Assembly (NCBI RefSeq): GCF_902459465.1
Contig: NC_047068.1
Span: 13,911,195-13,975,194 of the forward strand
DNA: 64,000 nucleotides
Direction of reading: 5' to 3'
Source: Asterias rubens
Lineage: Eukaryota > Echinodermata > Asteroidea > Forcipulatida > Asteriidae
The position numbers and the translations under genes were made by a program. The notes beneath the pieces are model-generated. The model made no database searches. It was given only the letters and a program-made list of their open reading frames with translations, and was not told the origin of the DNA. Of this stretch, positions 48,893 through 57,539 are shown one piece after another. How positions within the stretch are numbered: the stretch's first letter is position 1; each line of letters opens with the position of its first letter.

Positions 48893-49240
48893 TATTAAGT
48901 TCATAGGCCTAGTCTTCGAACGTAAATCGTTTTTGGTTTTGAGTGTTTATTATAATGTTCTCATTGAACTCAAGTCTCGACACTCATGGGGTGACAGGTC
49001 TTTTTCTTCAGCTGCGCCACGCTGGAACTTAATCATAGATCTTGTCTTTGTACCACAACATTCAAATCTCTTCTCAAAACTTACCTTATGTCACAGGTTT
49101 TCAAGGACTAATTTTGTTGTGTCTGTTTTTCTTTGTTTTGTTTGTTTTTGGTTTGGGTTTTACTGCGCCTTGAACACACAGCAGGGTGGATACGTGCGCA
49201 TTACAAGTCTTATTATTATTTATTATTATTATGTGTAGCC
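48893..49240 (+). pseudogene. 5'-truncated LINE 3' fragment, unit D
   Basis: Same GDRSFSSAAPRWN frame and (TTA)n tail as 17361-17705; part of the duplication rather than a new insertion. Confidence 0.65.
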
Positions 49241-49515
49241 TACATTCCTTTTGTATGTTGTAGCAAAATTTGATTGAATTTAAAACTTCATAGGAATGTA
49301 AGAAGCCACACAATCAAATGGTTTTCTTACAGCTAACTATTGCCCATGCGCTGCGTAAGTAGTTTGGCGCCAGGTGACGGTAATCAGAGGGACACAATGG
49401 CTACGAATTTATAAACTTGGATTATAAATACCGTTTTAGTGAGATTAATAACTGTAAATATTGCTTTCATTAATTTAATCTGAACAAGATTAAAACGAAT
49501 CATTCAGAAGTGATT

Positions 49516-50526
49516 TTAACGGATTTTCATGCTGCATTTTGAGAGTGAATATTGAAATCGCCAAGTATGCCACTGGATACCGTTATCATATTCATGAGGA
49601 CCAGTTGGGTAATATTTACCATTTAAGTGAGATAGAAGACTTGCAGAAAACCACCAGGCTCCTTCATGACGTGCAGCCATGTTATATTCCCACTCATCAT
49701 TGTCATTATCCTCCGTGGAAAAGGGCAGTCCGTTGTACCAATCAAGAGAGTCACCAGCAGTACTGCTTGCATCGTATGCACCAAACTCAAGAGTGTAGTT
49801 TGCACCAACAATCTTGAAATCTTCATACTTCGCAAATGCCGTTTCGTTATTGTCGTAAAGATCCACCCTAAGCTCCCATGGTCCCTGTGAGTCATCAGAC
49901 GTTAAAGTCATTAAGTTATCATTACCCAGCCAGAACTCACCAGAAAGATTACCGAAGCCAGACTTGTACTCAGCCCAGGTGCGGTAGAAGTCCACACTGC
50001 CGTCCTGCCGTCTCTGAAACACAATCCATCCCCCTCCATCAGTCTCCATGTCACAGAAGACTTCCAGACCATCAAATAACCCTTCTGTGTAGATTACGTA
50101 TACATCGCTCCTGGAGTAACATGCCTCTAACATCTCCTTACAACTTTTGTAGTGATGAAGAGAACTATCTGGCAAAGAGAAGAGAACTGTGTCCTCATCT
50201 GTATCAAAGTAAACACTCCCTTGATCTTCAAGGAAATCTTCAGGATGCAGAGCTCTCGTACCGTTGTTTAACTCACACAGTTTATTGCATTTGTCGAAGT
50301 TGAAAGACTTACAGTTCTTATCAATGTAGCAGTCTCGTCCACATATGACATGATTTGATACAGTTTTCTTCATGAATGTGGAGTGTTTCAGAGCTCTGTT
50401 TTCTGCGCTGAACATTTGATGATGATATCCATCACATTGACTGTCAAGGCATTCCACCTGGCCACTCAACAGAAGAGCTACATGTATCATCGCCACGAAA
50501 CAGGCAACACAAACTGAAACCCACAT
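49516..50526 (-). CDS. Gene D: secreted PAN-fibrinogen domain protein, intronless
   Basis: 336 residues in one exon, nearly identical to C plus one residue in the signal peptide (ACFVAMIH instead of ACLAMIH). Domain layout: signal peptide 1-25, PAN-like Cys cluster, FReD from about 125 with an unpaired Cys136 as in C, DNDND calcium site, C-terminal MKIR. Clustered differences from C include STED instead of STMD, where the DNA (TCCACGGAGGAT) equals gene E, and SASLLSH instead of SESPLSH, where a TTGCAG stretch equals gene B. These patches suggest conversion by other family members. YTEGLFDG replaces the YPE.LSDG of the others. An ATTAAA lies 37 nt past the stop (49474-49479). Gene E lies about 2.4 kb away, head to head. 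Confidence 0.93.
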   Translation of the reverse strand: MWVSVCVACFVAMIHVALLLSGQVECLDSQCDGYHHQMFSAENRALKHSTFMKKTVSNHVICGRDCYIDKNCKSFNFDKCNKLCELNNGTRALHPEDFLEDQGSVYFDTDEDTVLFSLPDSSLHHYKSCKEMLEACYSRSDVYVIYTEGLFDGLEVFCDMETDGGGWIVFQRRQDGSVDFYRTWAEYKSGFGNLSGEFWLGNDNLMTLTSDDSQGPWELRVDLYDNNETAFAKYEDFKIVGANYTLEFGAYDASSTAGDSLDWYNGLPFSTEDNDNDEWEYNMAARHEGAWWFSASLLSHLNGKYYPTGPHEYDNGIQWHTWRFQYSLSKCSMKIR

Positions 50527-50667
50527 TGTGTTATCTGAAAATATCGTTGCGATGTTTTTTCAAGCCACAATTTTAATTGAAAGTTTCCAGAGAATATCTT
50601 GCAGTGGATGCAGGAATTGGTGGAAAGTGGCTGAAACTAGCTCGTGAGGTAATCTTAGAGAAGATGA

Positions 50668-50738
50668 TGACGCAGTCTGTCTGCCGCTGGGGTTACACTC
50701 GGTATCTTACACTCCGATGTGTGTAATGCCCTGATTGG
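50668..50738 (-). promoter_or_regulatory. Upstream region of gene D
   Basis: On the minus strand: CCAAT (50734-50738), TTACACACATCGGAGTG and TGCGTCA (50668-50674). Beyond 50784 similarity to unit C ends, but GGGCGTCCAGAAAGTT and a following stretch to about 50975 still match the upstream region of gene B (10806-11110). Confidence 0.45.
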
Positions 50739-50983
50739 TCAACTGTAGGGGCGGAGTTAGACTCTTACAGAGCTATGACGTTTAAGGGCGTCCAGAAAGT
50801 TGACACTCTTATATGCCAAAACTCCTTTGTCTTTTCGTATACCTTAGTTGATGTTGATCGTCCGTCGGCATTGATTGGAGTCATTACCAGAAGTTTATCA
50901 CCAATAAGGAAGGTTGAGACTAGAGAGGGGGTCTCGGTCGATGCTATTTTTTAACGGTTATTGGTTCCATGGTTGAAATTTAT

Positions 50984-51270
50984 ACTCCCGTAATAACTGG
51001 AATCGATGCTTCGGCTTCAAAACTGTTTTTAATTTTTTGTGGCAACACTTATTTGAGTTAGACAAAAAATAATCACTATATTCAAGGTAAAACTGTTTTT
51101 GGTCTTTTCAATGGTTTGTGTTTAGTTTAAAATGGTCTTTTAACAAGCTAATAGACACGTGAATAAAATCTTTACTCTCGTAATAACTGCTGGCCTCGAT
51201 GCTTCGACTTCAAAATTGGTTTTTGTTGCAAAAATTGAGTTGGAAAACAATAATAAACGGGCCGCGGTAA
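50984..51270. repeat. Two-copy direct repeat, 191-bp spacing
   Basis: ACTCCCGTAATAACTG...ATCGATGCTTCGGCTTCAAAACTG at 50984 recurs at 51175 with a few substitutions. Non-coding. Confidence 0.55.
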
Positions 51271-51286
51271 AACGGGTTTGGTGTGT

Positions 51287-51654
51287 TTAAAGCCATTGGA
51301 CACTTTCGGTACAGAAAAAAAAGTTCACAGATATACAAATAATTGACAGGGTGTACAGAATAATGGTGAAAGACTTCTCTTGAAATATTATTCCATGAAA
51401 TGCTTTACTTTTTGAGAAAACATTAAAACAATATAAATTCTCGATAGCGAGAATTACGGATTTATTTTAAATACATGTCATGACACGGCGAAACGTGCGG
51501 AAACAAGTATGGGTTTTCCCGTTATTTTCGCCGGACTACGATGACCGATTGAGCCTAAATTTTCACAGGTTTGTTTATTTCATATATAAGTTGTGATACA
51601 CGAAGGGTGGGACTTGGACATTACTGTTTACCGAAAGTGTCCAATGGCTTTAAA
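51287..51654. mobile_element. MITE-B copy 2 (TTAA-bounded)
   Basis: TTAAAGCCATTGGACACTTTCGGTA at the left and TACCGAAAGTGTCCAATGGCTTTAA at the right; interior matches 5969-6333 (TTCTCGATAGCGAGAATTACGG palindrome included). No ORF. Confidence 0.88.
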
Positions 51655-51972
51655 GGTTATAGGCCTAGGTCACAAAATGACTAAAATCAAACTCTAAACA
51701 TAAACATCTAAATGTATAAATAATTAAATAACTGGAAATGCAATCTTTTGTAGAATTACAAGCTTAGTTTGTAATGGTTGATCGCATTTAACTTGAATAC
51801 TGTCTATCGACTATTGTCTGCGACTATTTGTTCAGCTCCATCAATCCTGTTTGATGCTGCTGCACAATAATTTATTGTTTGGGGTAGCTTTCTTGAAACT
51901 CAGTCGTCAACAACAATTGCCGACGAAACAACGGTGTGTACAGATACACATCTTTTAGTTTTGGAAGTTGAA

Positions 51973-52298
51973 TTAAAGGAACACGTTGCCTTGCATCGGT
52001 CGAGTTGGTCTTTGAAAAGCGTACCCACACAAGTATCACTCAAAATTGCGTGGTTTTCCTTTTACCTCGTCGACCAACACGATCGGCCTTTATGGGAGCC
52101 AATTTTTGACTCCCACAAATGGCCGACCGTGTTAGTTCGCAAAGCAAAAGGAAAACCGTGCAAGTTCGAGGCAAATTTATGCGGATCATTGTATTCTACT
52201 TTTAAATTATCTTTCTAAGCATATGCATTGTATAACAAACGGTTACAAACGCTTTTCAAAGACCAACTCGACCGATCCAAGGCAACGTGGTCCTTTAA
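51973..52298. mobile_element. MITE-C (TTAA-bounded, long inverted repeats)
   Basis: TTAAAGGAACACGTTGCCTTG...GTCTTTGAAAAGCG at the left and its complement CGCTTTTCAAAGACC...GGCAACGTGGTCCTTTAA at the right, about 49 bp. The middle is itself an inverted repeat around AATTTTTGACTCCCACAAATGGCCGACCGTG, so the whole can fold on itself. Confidence 0.85.
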
Positions 52299-52534
52299 TG
52301 ACAGTGACACTACCTTTAATATCAGACGAGAGACATAAGTGTCAAAGTTAGGAGAGAAAGCGGTGTACCGTGTATAGACCTAGGCTTATGTTTCGTATGG
52401 GAATGTGTGCATGGGCTCATATCATTTTGTGTATATTAATGTAGGTCCCAGTTGCGCTTCGAATTATACTACTTCGGTTACTCTTCACTTCCCGCCATTA
52501 CGGTTATAATATCTAAGGCTATTAACTTCACATT

Positions 52535-52702
52535 ATCGATTTTCGAGTTAAAAACCATCTCAGGTAATTATAAAAGAGGTGATGTCAAATTCGCCCTTCA
52601 TTTTGGATTAAGAAATTTTCTTAATCTTAATCCAAAATGAAGGGCGAATTTGACATCACCTCTTTATAATTACCTGAGATGGTTTTTAACTCGAAAATCG
52701 AT
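52535..52702. repeat. Long hairpin, arms of about 78 bp, loop 13 nt
   Basis: Left arm 52535-52612 and right arm 52626-52702 are complementary with one single-base length difference (AAAA against TTT). The right arm matches the ancestral upstream sequence seen near 62945-63025; the left arm is an added inverted copy. It lies about 370 bp upstream of the start of gene E (52984). Confidence 0.92.
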
Positions 52703-52746
52703 ACTTAGCCCAAATGTTATTTATGTGTTAGTCATGAAAACATTTT

Positions 52747-52861
52747 GTCGGCCAATCAGTGTTGAGCTTAAGCTTGGAAGAGCGTCTACTCTTCGGTCAG
52801 TCAACCAATCAGGTAGTTACACACATTGCCATAAAGGCCAAGTAGCTGGCACACTGCGTCA
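52747..52861 (+). promoter_or_regulatory. Upstream region of gene E: two CCAAT boxes and TGCGTCA
   Basis: CCAATCAGTGTTGAGC (about 52753), CCAAT (52805-52809) followed by GTTACACACATTGCC, then TGCGTCA (52855-52861). The two-CCAAT pattern recurs upstream of F and at the right edge of the window (63940 and 63993). Confidence 0.5.
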
Positions 52862-52968
52862 TCATCTGAGATTTACTTGAGCCAGCGAGGTGGTTTCATA
52901 GACCCTACATCACCAGTTCATACACTGCAAGATATTCTCTGCAAACTTGTGTTAAAAAAACAACGATT

Positions 52969-54006
52969 TTGGTGGTAAAAAAAATGGGTGTTTCGCAGTG
53001 TGTTGCCTGTTTGGCGATTGTACATGTAGCTCTTCTGTTGAGTGGCCAGGTGGAATGCCTCGACAGTCAATGTGGCGGATTTCATCATCAAATGTTCAGT
53101 GCAGAAAACAGAGCTCTGAAACACTCCACATTCATTAAAAAAACTGTATCCAATCATGTCATATGTGGACGGGACTGCTACATTGATAAGAACTGTAAGT
53201 CTTTCAACTTCAACAAATGCAATGAACTGTGTGAGTTAAACAACGGTACAAGAGCTCTGCATCCTGAAGATGTCCTTGAAGATCAAGGGAGTGTTTACTT
53301 TGATACAGATGAGGACACAGTTCTGTTCTCTTTGCCAGATAGTTCTGTTCATCACTACACAAGTTGTAAGGAGTTATTAGAGGCAGGTTACTCCAAGAGC
53401 GATGTATACGTAATCTACCCAGAATGGTTGTCTGATGGTCTGGAAGTCTACTGTGACACGGAGACTGATGGAGGAGGATGGATTGTATTTCAGAGACGGC
53501 AGGACGGCAGTGTGGACTTCTACCGCACCTGGGCTGAGTACAAGTCTGGCTTTGGTAATCTTTCTGGTGAGTTCTGGCTGGGTAATGATAACTTGATGAC
53601 TTTAACGTCTGATGAATCACAGGGACCATGGGAGGTTAGAGTGGATCTTTACGACAATAATGAAATGGCATTTGCGAAGTATGAAGATTTCAAGATTGTT
53701 GGTGAAAAGTACACCCTTGAGTTTGGCGCATACGATGCAAGCAGTACTGCTGGTGACTCTCTTTATTGGAACAACGGGATGCCCTTTTCCACGGAGGATA
53801 ATGACAATGATAAGTGGGACGGTGACATGGCTGAACTTCATGAAGGAGCCTGGTGGTTTCCTGCAAGTGTTTCATCCCACTTAAATGGTAAATATTACCC
53901 AACTGGGCCTAATATATACGGTAACGGGATCCAGTGGTATAGTTGGCGAAATGAGTATTATACTTTCTCAAAATGTAGCATGAAAATACGTCACATTTAC
54001 GGCTGA
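52969..54006 (+). CDS. Gene E: secreted PAN-fibrinogen domain protein, intronless
   Basis: 345 residues in one exon. Met6 (52984) aligns with the start used by C and D and is preferred. Signal peptide to about residue 29; PAN-like module with Cys at 30, 35, 66, 70, 76, 84 and 88; FReD from about 129, with DTETDGGGW (Thr in place of the usual Met), GEFWLGND, TAGDSL and DNDND. The pocket end YSWRNEYYTFSK is close to B, while PEWLSD and FNFN are shared with C and STED with D. The protein ends MKIRHIYG, four residues longer than the others because the usual stop is lost. The second FReD disulfide is absent (GDMAELHEGAWWF). The gene is on the opposite strand to A-D. Lectin function is inferred from the family. 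Confidence 0.93.
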   Translation: MVVKKMGVSQCVACLAIVHVALLLSGQVECLDSQCGGFHHQMFSAENRALKHSTFIKKTVSNHVICGRDCYIDKNCKSFNFNKCNELCELNNGTRALHPEDVLEDQGSVYFDTDEDTVLFSLPDSSVHHYTSCKELLEAGYSKSDVYVIYPEWLSDGLEVYCDTETDGGGWIVFQRRQDGSVDFYRTWAEYKSGFGNLSGEFWLGNDNLMTLTSDESQGPWEVRVDLYDNNEMAFAKYEDFKIVGEKYTLEFGAYDASSTAGDSLYWNNGMPFSTEDNDNDKWDGDMAELHEGAWWFPASVSSHLNGKYYPTGPNIYGNGIQWYSWRNEYYTFSKCSMKIRHIYG

Positions 54007-54780
54007 ATGATATTTAAAAGACTTTGTTTAACATCTAATATGGATAAGCAATATTTAAAGTCATTATCGTAAGAAATGCGTAGGCCTATATAAACTAGTT
54101 TGCCCTTAGCCCATAAAACTCGTAAAATCAAAGAGAACACTAAGATTTCTGCTCAGTATTACAACAAAATAATTCTCACTTTTAGGAGCTTTATCCTGAT
54201 TTACAGATTACGTTATTTGGTTGTGTAGCGCCGTTGACAATAATTTGTTTAATGTAATTTTTTTGCAGTCATGAAAGTGTGACATTATTAACGAGTAGTT
54301 GTCGAAAAAGCGGTCCACGGTCAACATTTATTTGTTTTACCAACCATTGCAAGTTAGTGTTAAATCATGCAAAGTTGTAAGTAGACTGGTGCTCTGTTTA
54401 TGTAGGCCAACATAATTGTACAACTTTAGCGTGGGTTGAGGAAGCAGTCCCGCACAAATGCGTGTTATAAACAACCGGAAGGTGGTAAAGAAAAAAATAT
54501 ATATTTTGTTAAGTCCGCCAATAAAAATAGCCATATTATATATATTTAAATAAAAACAGGGGGGGGGGTCCTCCAACAATAACAACAACAAATGGATTAA
54601 ATTTTGCCTTTAATTTCAACCAAAGTCCCAACACCCCCCTGCGTCGCTGCGCAAGATAATTAAATAATTTGAGAACACACGTGCATAATTAGCCTTCGAG
54701 GAAGACCCTTCTAGGTCAGAAAAGTGAGGTAATTAACAGGTGTTTAATTTATCTGGTCTTGAACGGTGACACAAACAAAT
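54007..54780. other. Intergenic stretch between E and F
   Basis: The 3' flank of E does not resemble the shared flank of A, C, D and F. It contains AT-rich runs, a G run (54560-54568) and no ORF of interest. Confidence 0.5.
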
Positions 54781-54870
54781 CGTCATCAACCAATCAGCGT
54801 TGTACATGAAGTTGGAAGATGGATGGGTCTGTGGTAAGTTGACCAATCAGAGCACTACACACATCGCAAT
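54781..54870 (+). promoter_or_regulatory. Upstream region of pseudogene F
   Basis: Two CCAAT boxes (about 54790 and 54843-54847), the second followed by AGCACTACACACATCGC as in the other genes. TGCGTCA, present in A-E, is missing here. Confidence 0.4.
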
Positions 54871-55012
54871 TTAAGATCGGAGTACGCAAAGACAGGCCGG
54901 ACAGGTAGCACATAGGTTAGCATATTCTCTTTGGTCTTGGATGAGGACAGACGCAAACATCAAGTTCTCTGTAAACTTCACTATAACGGTGGCCAGAATT
55001 TGGGTACAAAAG

Positions 55013-56014
55013 ATGGGTGTTTTGGCATGTGTTGCCTGTTTGACGATGATAATTGTAGCTCTTCTGTTAAGTGGCCAGGTGGAATGTCTTGACAGTCATT
55101 GTGGCGGATTTCATCATCAAATGTTCAGTGCAGAAAACAGAGCTCTGAAACACTCCACATTCATGAAGAAAAATGTATCAAAATAATCATGTCATATGTG
55201 GACGAGACTGCTACATTGATAAGAACTGTAAGTCTTTCTGACAAATGCAATAAACTGTGTGAGTTAAACAACGGTACGAGAGCTCTGCATCCTGAAGATT
55301 TCCTTGAAGATCAAGGGAGTGTTTGATTCAGATGAGGACACAGTTCTCTTCTCTTTGCCAGATAGTTCTGTTCATCACTACAAAAGTTGTAAGGAGTTGT
55401 TAGAGGCAGGTCACTCCAAGAGCAATGTATACGTATTCTACCCAGACGGGTTATCTGATGGTCTGGAAGTCTTCTGTGACATGGAGACTGATGGAGGGGG
55501 ATGGATTGTATTTCAGAGACGGCAGGACGGCAGTGTGGACTTCTACCGCACCTGGGCTGAGTACAAGTCTGGCTTTGGTGATCTTTCTGGTGAGTTCTGG
55601 CTTGGTGATGATAACGTGATGACTTTAACGTCTGATGACTCACAGGGACCGTGGAAGCTTCGGGTGGATCTTTACGACCATAATGAAATGGCATTTGCGA
55701 AGTATGAAGATTTCAAGATTGTTGGTGCAAAGTACACCCTTGAGTTTGGCGCATACGATGCAAGCAGTACTGCTGGTGACTCTCTTGATGAGAACAACGG
55801 AATGCCCTTTTCTACGATGAATAATGACAATGATAAGTGGGACGGTAACATGGCTGCAAGTCATGAAGGAGCCTGTTGGTTTCCCGAAAGTCTCGCATCT
55901 CACTTAAATGGTAAATATTACCCAACTGGTCCTAATTCTTACGGCAACGGCATTCAATGGATTAGTTGGCGATATGGATATTCTCTCTCAAAATGCAGCA
56001 TGAAAATCCGTTAA
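55013..56014 (+). pseudogene. Gene F: PAN-fibrinogen family member broken by three indels
   Basis: Starts MGVLACVACLTM at 55013 in line with the other genes. The PAN-like module carries three length changes relative to the paralogs: about +4 nt at 55177-55183 (stop TAA at 55184-55186), about -5 nt near 55238 and about -5 nt near 55324. The sum is -6, so the fibrinogen domain (55324-56014) is again in the original frame and fully open, with DGGGW, TAGDSL and MKIR. The conserved GAWW is GACW, and the calcium-site run is NNDND rather than DNDND. As an intronless gene with an early stop it cannot make the standard protein. A frame starting at Met 55304 could give only an internal, signal-less FReD of 236 residues. 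The conserved ATTAAA is at 56051-56056. Confidence 0.88.
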
Positions 56015-56175
56015 AATGACGTCCGAATGATTCGTTTTAATCTTGTTCAAATTAAATCAATGAACGCAATATTTAAAATAGGATCCTGCCAGCTTACAAA
56101 AAAAGCCCAAGAGTTCCGTTATCGCAAAAAAAATACGCATCCACATAATCATAATTTATTTTTCATGAATTCTCT

Positions 56176-56552
56176 TTAAAGGCAGTGGACACTATTGGTT
56201 ATTACTCATAATAATTATTAGGCCTAGCATAAAACCTCACTTGCGTAACGAGTAATGGGGAAAGGTTGATGGTATAAAACATTGTGAGAAACGGCTCCTT
56301 CTGAAGTAACGTAGTTTTCGAGAAAGAAGTAATTTTCCACGAATTTGATTTCGAGACCTCAGAATAATATTATAGAATTTTTAGGCCACGAAATCAAGCA
56401 TCTGAAAGCACAACTTCGTGCGACAAGGGTGTTTTTTCTTGTGTTATTTTCTCTTAACTTCGACGATCGATTGATCTCAAGTTTTCACATTTATTATTTT
56501 ATGCATATGTTGATCAAGTGAGAAAATTACCAGTTTTGTCCAATGTCTTTAA
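56176..56552. mobile_element. MITE-A copy 9, with identifiable empty site
   Basis: TTAAAGGCAGTGGACACTATTGG at the left and TTTTGTCCAATGTCTTTAA at the right. It interrupts the 3' flank of F. The same place in the flank of A reads CTGTTAAAAGAGAG (TTAA at 3938-3941, minus-strand CTCTTTTAACAG) without the insertion. Confidence 0.88.
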
Positions 56553-56770
56553 CATAGTTGTTGAGAGTTCAACAGAATAACTTATTTAGAAAGTTTTGCT
56601 ATTAATTTGATATTTAAAAAAAAATGTGAACATGTAAAATATTTTGTTTTGAACATGAAATGGTCAAAAGTAGAACAATTTTTAAAATGAAGGCGGAAGA
56701 AAGTTCTTAGTTTTGATGTTTTACCGTTGTTTCGTTGAAGATTTTTATTAAGTTGAATAACAGTGTAGAG

Positions 56771-57087
56771 GGCTGGTCTTTAATGTGCATGACCGGGTTG
56801 GTGGCTGCTTGATCATGCAATACTGTCCGCTATTTTATGATTGCAGCGAATACCCAACGGCCGAACATTTCCCACTTAGCTTGTAAAACAAATTGCGAAT
56901 GTGTTCCGTCGACCAAGGGCGTTTAATTTACTGCAAGGATGGTTTAGCATGGGGGCAGACACAACTGTATATGCAAACAGCGTCCGGGCGGACACGATTG
57001 CATATGCAATAATGTCCTCCAGGTAGTATTGCATAGAGGACATAATTGCATGCGACACCGGACACCAACCCTGTCATTACCACACAT
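56771..57087. mobile_element. Expanded relative of the GTCTTTACT MITE
   Basis: Ends GGCTGGTCTTTAATGTGCATGACCGGGTTGGTG and GGACACCAACCCTGTCATTACCACA correspond to the two ends of 16784-16924 inverted, but the middle is about 170 bp longer and includes ATGCAATACTGTCC/GGACA...TTGCAT words in both orientations. Confidence 0.5.
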
Positions 57088-57353
57088 TCATAAATACCTC
57101 AGACAGTTTCGCTATTCCTATTGGTGGAGAGCGCGTCACGTCGGGGTGTTTAAACGGTTAATAATGACCAGCTGGAGCTGTTTATAACCGGTTATACGTT
57201 TAGATGCATACTATGCGCACGAATGCACATCCGAAAACTGTCTCAGTCATAAAAATGCAACACTCGTACAGAGCTCAAGTACGTCGGATAAGTTTGACAG
57301 AGTTTCTTACTTTTAATACGCCTTTTAACTAAAAAGGCATTTATGAATGGGAA
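57086..57353. mobile_element. Inverted-repeat element, related to 31821-32215
   Basis: ATTCATAAATACCT at the left, AGGCATTTATGAAT at the right. The body shares CAGCTGGAGCTGTTTATAA and CCGAAAACTGTCTCAGTCAT with 31821-32215. Confidence 0.6.
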
Positions 57354-57511
57354 TAAAAGAGTAGTGACTCGTTCTTAAACTTCAGTTAAAACCTTGCAGG
57401 GTCGTGGCCGTGCAATAAAGGCCCTCACCTTCGGGTCGGGCCTATATCACACGGCCTCGACCCTGCCGGTTTTAAACGGCAGCTTAAGGACTCGTCGCTA
57501 CCCTTTTATTT
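57352..57511. repeat. Fold-back element, arms about 65 bp
   Basis: AATAAAAGAGTAGTGACTCG...TTAAAACC..GCAGGGTCGTGGCCGTG pairs with CACGGCCTCGACCCTGC..GGTTTTAA...CGAGTCCTT complement. The loop is CCTCACCTTCGGGTCGGG. No ORF. Confidence 0.75.
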
Positions 57512-57539
57512 CCTAAGTAAAAACTGGGCCATCACACTG

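Larger units (their letters stand above)
45979..49515. repeat. Segmental duplication unit D, 3' flank of gene D
   Basis: Starts inside the right terminal repeat of a MITE-A (only CAATAGTGTCCACTGCCTTTAA remains, 45980-46001) and then follows unit C (14253 onward) closely. It lacks the 15555-15944 stretch of unit C (join at about 47273 within CAAATTGTAAG) and has about 190 bp that C lacks (47889-48083). It contains the short MITE 48315-48455 and the LINE fragment 48893-49240. Confidence 0.88.
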
